NCBI GenBank assembly: GCA_026120185.1
Contig: JANUWF010001726.1
Location: forward strand, 330,501-394,500
DNA length: 64,000 nt
Direction of reading: 5' to 3'
Origin: Voacanga thouarsii
Lineage: Eukaryota; Streptophyta; Magnoliopsida; Gentianales; Apocynaceae
Shown here: positions 46,015 to 57,794 of the stretch, in pieces
Position numbering within the stretch: the stretch's first letter is position 1
Layout: the number at the start of each line of letters is the position of its first letter
Made by a program: the position numbers and the translations under genes
Notes under the pieces: generated by a model
Told to the model about the DNA's origin: nothing
Seen by the model: only the letters and a program-made list of their open reading frames with translations
Databases searched by the model: none

Positions 46015-46479
46015 GGTTGTTTAACAGAATATACAATAAAATCACTTTACCATTTACTAAATGTGTTACAATTGTTAAAATCTTTTACTCAATGTTAAAT
46101 CTTTGCATTTTGTAGATGGTTAACAAATGTTCTTGATGTGGATTGATGTAGGATGCCATAACTGCCTCGAGATCAGGAGCTAGTTCCCACAGGGTACAAA
46201 GACACAAGCACCAGTACATAAGGTTAGTTAGAAGTCACATACAACTCTCCGGACAGGCTCCAGAGATCAGGAGTCCAATTAGGAGATAGCTATACCTACT
46301 TTTGATATAGGTCCCAATTGCACGAGACCTTCTTCCTCAGACTCTAGCGCTTCAAGTTTGCTAAGTTATTATGAAGTAAATATTAAGAGAACTTGATCTA
46401 TGTGGCTGTTGAAATCGTTTTAAACTTTTTCCTTTCTTAACTTTTTTTTATTAATTTTTTAATTAATATTTTGTAGGTT

Positions 46480-46725
46480 CCACGGTGAGGAGTTCTCACG
46501 GAGATGCAAAGTTACCTTCCGGATGAGGTGAGTTGGTTTCAAAAGTACGATGTTGGTATTAACCAACATGGAGGGCTTGTGGGGGTAGATGTATCTCGGT
46601 ACAATTCAGTGGTAGGCTGTTTTGCATGCATGAGTAGTAGAATCCCTCTGAATTACAGGGATTGGTATTCCATACCTTTGAGACTTATAGACGAAGTTTG
46701 AGAAGAAATATAGGTAAATAATTTT
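46480..46725 (+). pseudogene. CACTA second-ORF fragment
   Basis: MQSYLPDEVSWFQKYDVGIN and SRIPLNYRDWYSIPLRLIDE (46504-46701), then EEI after a stop where Trp is usual. The PLxYxDWxxIPxxxxDxxWxxI pattern is that of the plant En/Spm second protein. The rest is not recognisable. Confidence 0.5.
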
Positions 46726-47039
46726 ATTCTAACATATGCAAGAGTGTTTTCTTCATAAGTTAACATTTTTTTAATTAATTATTTTTTTAATACATACAAG
46801 GATAACACCACGATGCCACCAGAAGAAGAAGTATTCTCTTTACTATTTTGACCTTATTGTATATATTCTAAGTTATTCTTTTAAATTCACCTATAATACT
46901 ATGCAAAATATTTTTCATTGTCCTTGTGAATTAGTTATTCTTTATTCTTGTGAATAAAGGTATTTTTCTTAATTCATACATTGGTTAATTTGAGAATTAA
47001 TGTACGATGTTAGATTTGTATATTAGTCAAATTCTTTGT

Positions 47040-47765
47040 TTGTGAATAAGTGTGGTTTCCTTGAGGACAAGTAAAGGTTTAAGTGTGGGGGTGTATGTTG
47101 AGGACTCATTGTATATATATTTTCTAGGGTTTTTATGTTTTAATTGTGATAAACTCTTATTTAAATCACCACTCCCACACTCTTTTCAATGGGTTTTCAA
47201 TATTGCCTAGAGATAGGAATATTGGGGCTTCCGGGTACCTTTTGGGTGATGAGTCATGTAACACTTCTTTGAGTTAGGTTGATTAAGTATAGATACCAAT
47301 TAATTGAGCCTTAAGAAAGAAATCTTATAACTCAAGAGGGAGTGGGATTTATTCTAGAAAACTGATACTGATCCTTGAGTTGGGATTTAATGAACTTAGT
47401 GATAATCTCTTTACTTGACATATTTTCAGGGGATTTCTTCTTGTACATGGCCTTTCTCATATTCTTACTCATTGACAATCCTTGTGACTTTTCTCATGCA
47501 GGTCCGATGTACTTTCTATTGTAATAGTTTAGTGTCTTTTGTTTACTTCTTCTATATATTTATTTTGGCTAAACAATGAGATGAGAGTAAAATAGTGGTA
47601 ATTGTTAAATTCTTGTAGATTCAATACTTGCTATTCCTTATACTATGTGATGGGTATACTTGCCCAAATGTATGGTTTTATTGGTTAGCATTTTAGATTT
47701 GAAACTTGATTTTTTTAGATTGTTCATATTATTTTCAATGCACATAAAACACGCATCATAACTCT
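47040..47765 (+). mobile_element. Probable Ty3/gypsy LTR remnant with polypurine tract
   Basis: TTGAGGACAAGTAAAGGTTT continuing AAGTGTGGGGG at 47061-47090 matches the sequence preceding the 3' LTR in several plant gypsy elements. About 670 bp of LTR-like A/T-rich sequence follows to about 47765. No partner LTR or target duplication was found, so this is a fragment and the end is approximate. Confidence 0.45.
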
Positions 47766-48146
47766 ATTTGATTAGTTTGTTTTGATAAACTCTTCGTCCA
47801 TGTTAGAGATGAAATCCAGGACTTGGGGTTAGGAGGTGAAGAGGGGGAAGATGGGACAAACTATATATAAAATATATTAGAAGGGCACTGCAATGATTTA
47901 ACCAAAATATTTTGGAGTCGAAATATAAAATTTTTAAAAATTTTAAAATAAATAATAAGATATAAGAATTTTTGGGAGGGGGTAGGAGGAGAGGTACTCT
48001 GTCTCTAGTCCATGTTGTTACAAACATCTAATCAAAGGCGTGTGGAGCCATAGGCAAACGAGTTGCTGCCTAAGCCCCACTTATATAAAAGGCCCCAGAA
48101 TTTTATGAAAACACACACAAATATATATATATATATATATATATAT

Positions 48147-48513
48147 TGTTATGAATTATTGGAATCTCCATTAATTAGTGGAGGCTCCACTAATTATAGA
48201 TTTATGTGAATTATTAGAAGATTTTTATGGATGTCCACCATTTAGTGGAGAAACCACTAATTGAGATTAGTGGAAGATGATGTATGCCATGATGTATTCC
48301 ACTAATTAGAGCTCTATAAATAGAGTTATTCTCTAAGCTTGTAATACACCATTATTTTGTGAAAGAAAGATTAGTGAAAGAAAGATTAGAGAAAGAATTG
48401 TGAGAGAAAGAAAGAGAGAAGTTTGAAGAGAAATTCTTGTGCAAAGAATAGTTAGAATTTTCTTAGTGTGTAGTGTGTAGATTTTATTCTAACACTACCC
48501 TAATTTTATAACA
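48147..48513 (+). repeat. Copia-C 5' LTR
   Basis: Starts TGTTATGAATTATTGG and ends CCCTAATTTTATAACA. The U3 part contains several inverted and direct copies of AATTAGTGG/CCACTAATT, and a TATA box TATAAATA lies at 48315-48322. Confidence 0.95.
48315..48322 (+). promoter_or_regulatory. Copia-C LTR TATA box
   Basis: TATAAATA, within CTCTATAAATAGAG, about 200 bp before the LTR end; repeated in the 3' LTR near 53547. Confidence 0.7.
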
Positions 48514-48614
48514 CGTTATCAGTACGAGTCTCTACCGGTACAAAAGCCAGACGACTAAGCACGAGTTTCTGCCGTTAACAAAACCAGAAGACAGGTACGC
48601 ATTTATTGATCTCT

Positions 48615-49681
48615 ATGGCTAATGTCGCTAAACTCGAATTTGTAGCCCTTGATATTTCTGGAAAAAATTATATGTCATGGGTTCTCGATGCAGAAATGCA
48701 TCTAAATGTTGAAGGCCTTAGTGAAACTATTCAAGCAAATAATAGTGCACCTGCACAACACAAGGCTAAAGCGTTAATTTTTATTCGTCGTCATCTCGAT
48801 GAAAATTTGAAAATGGAATATCTTACTGAAAAAGATCCATATGTCCTGTGGGTAAATTTAAAAGAAAGATTTGACCACTTGAAGATGGTTGTACTACCCA
48901 CTGCACGGTATGAATGGTTGCACCTGAGGTTGCAAGATTTTAAAACCGTGAATGAATATAGCTCCGCAATATATAAAATTACATCTCAATTAAAATTATG
49001 TGGAAAAAAGTGACTGATAAAGATATGTTGGAGAAGACATTCTCCACCTTTCATGCCTCAAATATTGTCCTGTAGCAACAATATCAAGAAAAGGGGTATA
49101 CAAAATTTACAGATTTAATTACTGTCCTCCTCATTGCAGAGAAGAATAATGAGTTATTATTGAGAAATCATGAAGCCAAACCAACTGGCTCAATAGCACT
49201 CCCAGAAGTGAATGCTGTTGGCTCTAGCAGAAGCCATCGTTATAGTCGTGGTCGTGGCCATGGCCGTGGCCGTGGTCGTGGTTATGGTCGTAGACACGCT
49301 CGATATTTCCCTTATCACAATTATAATCAAACTGTGAGAAATACTGGCCACCTGAAGTGGAACAAAAAAGATCATAAGGGAAAAGAAAAAGAAATTGAAG
49401 AAAAGCATGAGGATATATGTTATAGATGTGGCATGAAAGGTCATTGGTCACGAAACTGTCGTACGGCTAAGTATTTAGTTGAATTGTATCAAGCTTCATT
49501 GAAAAATAAAAATGTGGAAGCAAATTTTTCTCAACATCCAATAAATAATGCTGATGATGATGATATTGATCCTGAAGATCTTAATATCAATATTACCCAT
49601 ATGGATGTATCGGATTTTTTTGAACACCCAGACGGTAGGATAGACCATTTAATTGGTGATGGCAGTGTCCAGAAGAACTAA
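48615..49681 (+). pseudogene. Copia-C gag
   Basis: Starts MANVAKLEFVALDISGKNYM with SWVLDAEMHL (copia gag, UBN2-type), then LKERFDHLKMVVLPTARYEW and EYSSAIYKITSQLKLCG. A frameshift near 49012 and a stop at about 49073 interrupt it. The second part (49160-49681) has an Arg/Gly-rich RGRGHGRGRGRGYGRR tract and a complete CCHC zinc knuckle CYRCGMKGHWSRNC, ending in an acidic tail (NADDDDIDPEDLN). Confidence 0.92.
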
Positions 49682-49739
49682 AGCCTCACCCTGATATTTT
49701 TGTATTTTCATTTTCATTCTATTCTAATAATATTTACGT

Positions 49740-52700
49740 TTGCATATATATATTTATGTTCAGATGGCTGTTTTTAATGATGATGTATGCATTATTGATA
49801 GTGGAACTACACACACCATACTAAAAAATGAGAAATATTTTTCTGATCTCAAAATGGGAGAAATAAATATTTATACGATAAACGGTAGTACAAATGTAAT
49901 TGAGGGCTCCGGAAGAGCTAGTATATTGTTGCCTAAAGGAACAATAATTATTATTGATAAGGCACTATTTTCCTCAAAATCCAGAAGAAATTTATTGAGT
50001 TTTAAAGATATCCGCAGAAATGGGTATCATGTTGAAACAAATGAAGAAAATGGGATTGAGCATCTTTTTATTACTCAAATGCATTTGGGTAAGAAATCTG
50101 TATTAGAAAAACTGTTGTCTTTTTCTACTGGCCTATATTTTGTAAAAATACGTACAATTGAAATTCATCATCTAGTAAACTAGAAGTTTACTGATCCTAT
50201 TACTTGTAGCATTTGGCATGACCGGTTGGGTCATCCGGGATCTACCATGTTGAGAAGAATCATTGAGAATACACATGGTCATCCTTTAAAAAATAAAAGG
50301 ATATTAACATCAGAAAAATTCGCATGTACTGCATGTTCCCTAGGAAAATTAATTGTTAAACCATCACCAGTAAGAGTAGGAACTGAAAGTCCTACATTTC
50401 TCGAACGAATTCACGGAGATATTTGTGGACCTATTGATCCACCATGTGGACCATTCAAATATTTTATGGTCTTAATTGATGCATCATCCTGATGGCCACA
50501 TGTATGTTTATTATCTACTCGCAACCTGGTATTTGCGAGATTACTTGCTCAAATAATTAAATTACGAGCACAATTTCCGGACCATCACATTAAAAATATC
50601 CGTTTGGATAATGCTGGTGAATTTTCATCACATGCTTTTGATGCATATTGCATGTCAATTGGGATTAATGTTGAACATCCTGTAGCTCATATTCACACAT
50701 AAAATGGTCTTGCTGAATCTTTGATTAAATGATTACAATTAATTGCTAGACCATTATTAATGAACACAAATCTCCCAACATCTGCCTGGGGACATGCTAT
50801 TCTACATGCTGCAACACTTGTACTATAAGACCAGTTAGTTATCATCAATTCTCTCCTTTGCAATTGGCTTTTGGGTCAGAACCAAATATTGCTCATTTAA
50901 GAATTTTTGGGTGTGCTGTATATATTCCAATTGCACCAAACCAACGTACAAAGATGGGTCCTCAAAGAAGAAAGGGGATATACGTTGGATATGATTCTCC
51001 CTCTATTATCAGGTATGTTGAACCCCTGACAGGAGATGTATTCACAGCAAGATTTGCTGATTGTCATTTTGATGAATCATTATTCCCTAAATTAAGGGGA
51101 GAACCAAAACATCATAAAAAGGATCTTGTTTGGACAACATCATTAAATTATCTTGATCCGCGCACAAGTGCATGTGAACTTGAAGTTCAAAAGATAATTC
51201 ATTTGCAAAGCATTGCAAATCAAATGCCAGACGCTTTTGTTGACTCGGAAGAGTTACAAAATCGCATATTCCAGACTATAAATGCTCCTATTCGAATTGA
51301 AGTTCCAGCAGAACAAAATATTATACCTATAGTCTGTTGAGTCAAAAACACGCCGTAAGCGTGGCCGACCTCTTGGTTCTAAAGATAAAAATCCTCAAAA
51401 GAAAAGAGGATTAACTGATCCAGAAGATCATATAGAAGAAAAGAATGATAAAGACCAAGAGAGAACTGATGACAAATAACCAGAAGTTAATGAAAGTAAC
51501 ACTGAAATTTCTATCAATTATACCACTTCCGGTAGAAGTTGGAATTGGATAGAAACTGTTATTGATAATATATTTGCATACAATATATCTCTTGATGTTA
51601 CACAGGATAATGATGATCCTGAACCAATATCAGTTGATGAATGTCGGCATAGAAAAGATTGGCTGCAATGGAAAGATGCGATTCAATCGGAGTTAAATTC
51701 ACTGACAAAACGTGAAGTCTTCGGACCTGCAGTCCGAACACCAGAAGGTGTAAAACCTGTTGGCTACAAATGGATATTTGTGCGAAAGCGCAATGAAAAG
51801 AGTAAAATCGTTCGATATAAAGCGCGATTAGTAGCCTAAGGTTTTTCACAAAGACCAGGTATTGATTATGACGAAACTTATTCTCCTGTTGTTGATGCTA
51901 TTACACTCCGATATCTTATTAGTTTGGCAGTACATGAAAAGATAGATATGCGCCTATTAGATGTTGTCACTGCTTACTTGTATGGAAATTTAGAAAATGA
52001 TGTTTACATGAAAATCCCCGAAGGATTTCATATGCCTAAAGCATATAAACATTATCCTCATGAAAATTACTCCATCAAGTTGCAGAAATCATTATATGGC
52101 CTGAAGCAATCTGGGCGCATGTGGTTCACACATCTTAGTGAATATTTATTGAAAGCGGAATTTAAAAATGACCAGGTATGTCCATGTGTTTTTATTAAGA
52201 AATCTGGTTCTAAATTTGTGATATTTGCTATATATGTTGATGATATTAATCTTATTGGAACTCCTGAAGAGCTCTAAGAAACAATTGATTATTTAAAAAG
52301 AGAATTCGAAATCAAGGATTTTGGTAAAACCAAATTTTGCATTGGTTTACAAATTGAACATCTGGAGAGTGGAACATTTATTCATCAATCAACATATACA
52401 GCAAAAGTGCTAAAAGAATTTTACATGGACAAAGCACATCCATTGAGTATTCCAATGATCATCCAATCATTAAATGTGGATAAAGATCCTTTCCGACCTC
52501 AAGAAAATGATGAAGAACTCATTGGTCCTGAAGTACCATATCTCAGTGCAATTGGTGCATTCATGTATCTTGCTAATAATACACGACCTGATATTGCTTT
52601 TGCTGTCAATTTATTAGCAAGATTTAGTTCTTCACCAACACGACGACATTGGAATGGAATTAAACAAGTCCTTCGATATCTCCAATGTACAATTGATCTC

Positions 52701-53255
52701 GGATTATTTTATTCAAATAAAACCAGTCCAACATTGATAGGTTATGCAGATGCTGGTTATTTATCTGATCCACATAAAGCACGTTCTCAAATGAGCTATC
52801 TATTTACATGTGAAAATACTGCTATATCATGGCGTTCTACGAAACAATCTATAGCAGCTACTTCTTCAAATCATGCTGAAATTATAGCCATTCATGAAGC
52901 AAGTCGAGAATGTGTATGGCTAAGATCCATGATTCATTATATCCGAGAAAGTTGTGGATTATCATCAATCAAAGATATTCCAACTCCTCTTTATGAAGAC
53001 AATGCAGCTTGCATAGCTCAATTACGAGGAAGATATATTAAAGGAGATCGGACAAAACATATTTTACCAAAATTCTTCTTTACTCATGAACTCCAGAAGA
53101 AATGTGAAATTGATGTGCTACAAATTCGGTCATGTGATAACCTTGCAGATATTTTCACGAAGACTTTACTGACTGCAACATTTGAGAAGTTGAGATATAA
53201 AATCGGTATGTGTCGGTTTAAAGATTTAAAGGAATCATCTCATCAGGGGGAGTAA
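49740..53255 (+). pseudogene. Copia-C pol: protease, integrase, RT, RNase H
   Basis: Protease CIIDSGTTHTIL keeps its Asp. GAG-pre-integrase is IWHDRLGHPGSTMLRRI. The integrase has HGDICGPIDPP, LDNAGEFSSHAFDAY and NGLAESLIK, so its D, D and E residues are visible. After frameshifts near 50827 and 51330 comes RT: CRHRKDWLQWKDAI, YKARLVA, LLDVVTAYLYGNLENDVYMK, SLYGLKQSGRMWF and YVDDINLIGT (intact YVDD). RNase H: YADAGYLSDPHKARSQMSYL and SSNHAEIIAIHEASRECVWL, ending DNLADIFTKTL with stop at 53253-53255. Stops at 50181, 50490, about 50701, 50728, 50826, 51478, 51838 and 52275. Confidence 0.95.
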
Positions 53256-53380
53256 TAAACAGACATATAGAATAGTGTACTCTCTTTCCTTCACTAGATT
53301 TTTTTTCCCACTGAGTTTTTATCTAGTAAGGTTTTAACGAGGCATATTCTTTATGTAATGGATGGACATCCAAGGGGGAG

Positions 53381-53741
53381 TGTTATAAATTGGAATCTCC
53401 ATTAATTAGTGGAGGCTCCACTAATTATGGATTTATGTGAATTATTAGAAGATTTGTATGGATGTCCACCATTTAGTGGAGACACCACTAATTGAGATTA
53501 GTGGAAGATGATGTATGACATGATGTATTCCACTAATTAGAGCTCTATAAATAGAGTTATTCTCTAAGCTTGTAATACACCATTATTTTGTGAAAGAAAG
53601 ATTAGTGAAAGAAAGATTAGAGAAAGAATTGTGAGAGAAAGAAAGAGAGAAGTTTGAAGAGAAATTCTTGTGCAAAGAATAGTTAGAATTTTCTTAGTGT
53701 GTAGTGTGTAGATTTTATTCTAACACTACCCTAATTTTATA

Positions 53742-53744
<3 letters not shown>
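53381..53744 (+). repeat. Copia-C 3' LTR
   Basis: Starts TGTTATAAATTGG immediately after polypurine CAAGGGGGAG; ends TTTTATAACA, then (CA)/(TA) microsatellite. Confidence 0.95.
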
Positions 53745-53779
<35 letters not shown>

Positions 53780-54527
53780 CCTTATATAATCTAAAAATGA
53801 ATGAAAATTAATAAAAATCTAATTTGTTTACAATTTAATTAATTATGGGAAAAGCCCATTTATTAGATTAGTTAGATCCGCAATCCTTTTTATGTCTATT
53901 AATTTTTTTTTAAAGACAAGGCCCATTTTTTTAGTTTTACTTATTTCAAAAACTTAAAAAAGAACTTTAAAATAATTAAATGAGTCGGCTATTTTTTTTT
54001 CCAAAAGTTAACACCTTCTTTATTTTTTTTTTTATTCCTTATATTAAAAGAATGACGCTTCCTCTTCTTAATAATGAACCTAAAAAAATTAAGATGCTCC
54101 TTCTTCTCAACCTTTAGGTTTCATACAAGATTCACAACAAATGTGCATCCAACTAGCATATATTTTATTTGATTCTTGAAATCAAGAAGAATACAAGAGA
54201 AGACAAAAAAAAAAAAATCCGATCAAACTGATGGTTTGATAGACACATTAACATTTTACAGTGTTAGAGAGACAGAGAGAGAGAAGTGATCTCCATTCTC
54301 TATGTTTTATCGTTTAATAATACTTTGTTTCTAATTTTTTATTAATTAATTTTTTTGTTTTGTTATTTTATTTTGTTAATTTTAGCATTTTAATATTCTA
54401 GTCATTTTATGACTCTGTGTTTTTTGTACATTCTGATATGTAGTCTTCCATTAATTTTTTAATTTATTTTTTAGTATATTATTTGAATTTATTAATTTAT
54501 ATATCTAGTTATAATTTGTGTTGAAAA
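53745..54527 (+). other. hAT 5' non-coding region
   Basis: AT-rich sequence between copia-C and the first hAT coding remains. It starts with (TA)n and includes AAAGCCCATTT and AAGGCCCATTT words and a GAGA tract near 54266-54286. No coding signal. Confidence 0.5.
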
Positions 54528-57165
54528 ATGTCAAATAGGAAACATGCAAGTGGCTATGAAAATTAAAGAAAAATAGAAGAGTTGAAACTTTGATTCAATA
54601 TGAACGTGGTCCTCTTGATAAATTTGTTATAAATAATAAAAAAAAGATAACATACTAAATGACACTCATGAAGAAGTAGTAGAACAATTATTAGAATTAG
54701 AAACGAATGTTGATTTATTAGGAAAAAGTAATATTGATGATAATATTAAAAGGAAGGAAATTGTGAAATGAGAGGATTTTAATGATAAAATGAGAGAATT
54801 TTAAATGAAGAAAAACTAGATAGTTTATTAGATGAGAATGAAGATAATAATTAGAGCTGTATTCGAACACGAACGAACCCAGCATCACATTTTCGAACTC
54901 GAGTTCGAATATAATCGAACGCTGTTCGAGTTCGTTCGTTTATTATTCGAGCTCGAGTTCGTGTTCGAGTTCGTTCGATTATTGTTTGATAATGTTCGAG
55001 TTCGTTTAAGTTCGAGTTCGAAAAACTCGATTAACGTTCGAGTTCGAATTGTTCGAGTTCGTTTATTTTAAAATTTATAAAAATAATAATTCAAATTTTA
55101 ATTAAAAATAATTGAATATTATAATATTAAATAAATATATAATAATATTATTAATATTAATATTAATATTATAATTATAATATAAGATTTATTCTTAATA
55201 AATCTTAATATTATAAATATAAATAATATAATTAATAAAATATAATTAATTTAAAAATATATATAATATGTTCGCGAACGTTCGAATATGTTCGTGAACA
55301 TGTTCGAGTTCGTTCGTTTATTATTCGAGCTCGAGTTCGTGTTCGAATTCGTTCATTTATTAAACAAACGAGCCTTATTCGAACACGAACGAGCTCGAAC
55401 GAGCTTTTGTTCGCGAACGTTCGGTTCGTTTACAACTCTAATAATAATATATCAAATTGAGAAAAATACGATAGAAGATGGGTGGTTTATTCAAAAGATT
55501 TAGATAGAGTCTATTATTTTTGTTGTAAGTTATTTGATTTAAAATGTTCTAATACTCAATTAGTTGAATCAAGGGAATAGGGATTGGAAAAAATCTTGGT
55601 TCTAAACTTAAAAATCGTGAAACAAGCCATGAACAGATCACTAATATGAGCCATTAGATTGAGTTAGAAAAAAAAAATGTTGAAAGAAATAAGACAATTG
55701 ATAAAAACATACAAGAATAAATTAATTGAGAAAAAGAGCATTGGGAAAAGGTTTTATTAAAGACTATTGCTGTAGTGAAATATCTTTCAAAAATAATCTT
55801 GTTTTTTGTTGACAAAAGAAAAGTTATATGAGAAATATAATGATAGTTTTTTAAGTTTAACTAAAATGATAGCGCAATTTGATCATGTTATGCAAAAACA
55901 TTTTAGATTTATTAAAGATCGATGATAACATTCGTAATCATTACTTGAGTAATACTATACAAAATGAGTTAGTAGTTTTATTAGCTTCTCAAATAAAAAA
56001 AATGAAGGAAGAAAAATAATTTTCAATTATTCTTGATTGTACTCTTGATATAAGTTACTAAGAACAAAGGGCATATATTTTAAGATGTGTTGATACTGTA
56101 GTTAATCAGACAAAAATTGGTGAATATTTTATAGAATTTTTCAAAATTGATAACACAATAGGTAAATGTCTTTTTGACGAGCTGATTAATATTTTTAAAA
56201 ACTACGATTTAGATATCAATGACATAAGGGGCCAAGGTTATGATAATGGATCTAACTGAAAGGTAAAAATAAAGTAGTACCCAAAAAAAAAAATTATTAG
56301 ACATAAATCCTCGAGCTATGTGGTTGTAAATTTTCTGTCAAAACTTTATCTCAAACCCAACGAGAAAGTAGAATAGAAATTGTCAAGGTAAAAAAGTTTC
56401 AAGTTCCCCAGTATAAGAGAATATTTGATTCAACTATCAAAAAGTAGTAAAAATCCTAAGATAAAAAGTGAAGCTATGTGTTTAGCAACTTATGAGATTG
56501 AGAATTTTAAATTTTTATTAGGAATGAATATTTGGTATGATATATTATGTGTTGTCAGTTTTGTTAATTAATAAAACCTTACAGTTGAAAGATATACACA
56601 TAGATATTGTTATAAATCAATTAAAAAGTTTTACTACTTATTTAAAAGATTATGCAGAAAATGATTTTGCATCTGTTTTGGAATCTTCTGAAGAAATTGC
56701 TATTGAAATGGATATAAAACCTAAATGTCATAAAAACCTATAATTCATAGAAAAAGTCACTTTGATGAAAATAATAATAATGAGATGATACATTTTACTG
56801 AAGATCCTTTTCATACTGAGTATTTTTTATACATAATTGATCAAGCTATTTTTTCTATTGAAAATAGGTTTAATTAATTTCCAGAATATAGAAATATTTT
56901 TACATTTTTATTTACCTCACAAAAATTAATAACTTTACATGAAGAAACATTAAAAAAAATTATATTAACCTTGAAAATTACTCCAAAAAAAATGTGATGA
57001 TCATTTTAATATTGGTATTATTAATGATTTACCTTCAAAATTGAAACTGTTGAAACAAATTTTGACAAAAAAGATTAGTGCTCCAATAAAAAAATGTTAA
57101 ACTATATTAAAAAGTTAGATTCTTTCCCAAATACATACATTGCTTATAAAATATTATTGCTATTA
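54528..57165 (+). pseudogene. hAT transposase, ZMYM1-like (DUF4371) remnant
   Basis: Starts MSNRKHASGYEN at 54528 and is heavily frame-shifted. Beyond the MITE it contains DDNIRNHYLSNTIQNELVVL, EEK-stop-FSIILDCTLDISY, LRCVDTVVNQTKIGEYFIEF and LDINDIRGQGYDNGSN (55912-56260), the catalytic region with the family's DxTxD(I)S and GQGYDNGxN motifs. Mid-region blocks are near 56400-56950 (HFDENNNNEMIHFTEDPF). It ends MLNYIKKLDSFPNTYIAYKI near 57095-57165, the start of the hAT dimerisation region, and is then lost. Non-functional. Confidence 0.83.
54852..55440. mobile_element. hAT-type MITE built of TTCGAG/GTTCG repeats
   Basis: A 589-bp insertion with inverted ends (left TAGAGCTGTATTCGAAC, right reverse-complemented TAGAGTTGTAAACGAAC) and a perfect 8-bp direct repeat ATAATAAT (54844-54851 and 55441-55448), the hAT signature. 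Both subterminal parts consist largely of GTTCGAGTTCG and GAACGAGCTCGAAC words in both orientations around an AT-rich core (55070-55260). It interrupts the degenerate hAT transposase region. No coding capacity. Confidence 0.9.
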
Positions 57166-57435
57166 GAAAAGGTGTTAATCTGGGCTGACTTTAGTGAAAA
57201 ATGGCATTCCAAAAGTACCTTTTAAGGGCCTATTTAGTATATGATTTAACTATTTCTAAACAACACATATAAGTCATTAAACTTTAATATATTTCGATAT
57301 ATTTTCTTATATAATTCATAAAATCTAGATCAGGGTCAAAAAATTTAAATCGGTGCCCACTTTCCTCCCAAATGGGTAATTTGGGTTTTAAGAAAAAAAG
57401 TATCATAAACCTAAACATTTAGAATTTTTCGTTAA
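57166..57435. other. Spacer between hAT remnant and LINE copy B
   Basis: AT-rich, no coding signal. Its last part (57389-57435) is the left half of a unit that continues at 63452 beyond the LINE and is repeated at 63780-64000. Confidence 0.6.
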
Positions 57436-57738
57436 GAGAGAGAAGGTTAGAGAGAGAAGCTCTCAACTCCCATTGCCGGATTATCTTCGTCGTTGCTCAC
57501 TACCACAAACACTCTAATGCACTGCCATGGATTCACATCGCTACTCGCCGGGTTAGCTGGTCCTCCTACCCATACTTCACTCGGTTAGTAGCACTGTCCG
57601 TCATTTATTTTCTACTTCTCGGTTTTCTGTTTGTGTGTTACATTCAACCACCCCGACTGCTCATGGCTACTGATCTGCAAGAGGGGGACTGACCAGAATA
57701 CTTGTCGGTCGTCTGCAGTTGCTGTGTGGTTCTTAGTC

Positions 57739-57794
<56 letters not shown>

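Larger units (their letters stand above)
43314..46810 (+). mobile_element. CACTA (En/Spm) transposon, 3' end not found
   Basis: Begins CACTGCAAAAAA at about 43314, a CACTA-type terminus, followed at 43385-43740 by the expected array of short subterminal repeats in both orientations. Then come a transposase-associated domain and TNP2 transposase, and a short downstream fragment resembling the second plant En/Spm ORF. A matching right terminus (…TTTTGCAGTG) was not seen, so the element is truncated or interrupted on the right; the end given is approximate. Confidence 0.82.
48147..53744 (+). mobile_element. Ty1/copia retrotransposon C, young but inactivated
   Basis: LTRs at 48147-48513 and 53381-53744 differ, by direct comparison, at about five substitutions and one 3-base indel over ~365 bp, so this is the youngest LTR element here. 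It contains gag with zinc knuckle, protease, integrase, RT and RNase H in copia order and a polypurine tract CAAGGGGGAG at 53371-53380. A 5-bp duplication cannot be confirmed because both flanks are (TA)n/(CA)n. Despite its youth, pol carries at least eight stops, mostly changes of CAA, CAG or CGA codons. Confidence 0.96.
48029..57165 (+). mobile_element. Degenerate hAT transposon split by copia-C and a MITE
   Basis: The left part (48029-48146) reads GGCGTGTGGAGCCATAGGCA and TGCCTAAGCCCCACTTATAT, then AAAAGGCCCC, like the 5' end of plant hAT elements with ZMYM1-like transposases. Copia-C follows, inserted in a (CA)n/(TA)n tract whose halves flank it. Beyond 53745 the hAT continues (AAGGCCCATT near 53918) to transposase remains at 54528-57165. 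The right terminus and 8-bp duplication were not found; the transposase stops before the end of its dimerisation domain. Linking the left 120 bp to the transposase is an inference. Confidence 0.65.

Noticed and set aside
49190..49451. Minus-strand Thr/His-rich open frames opposite the copia-C gag
   Set aside because: They mirror the GGTCGTGGCCGT repeats that encode the RGRG tract of gag on the plus strand; no independent evidence.
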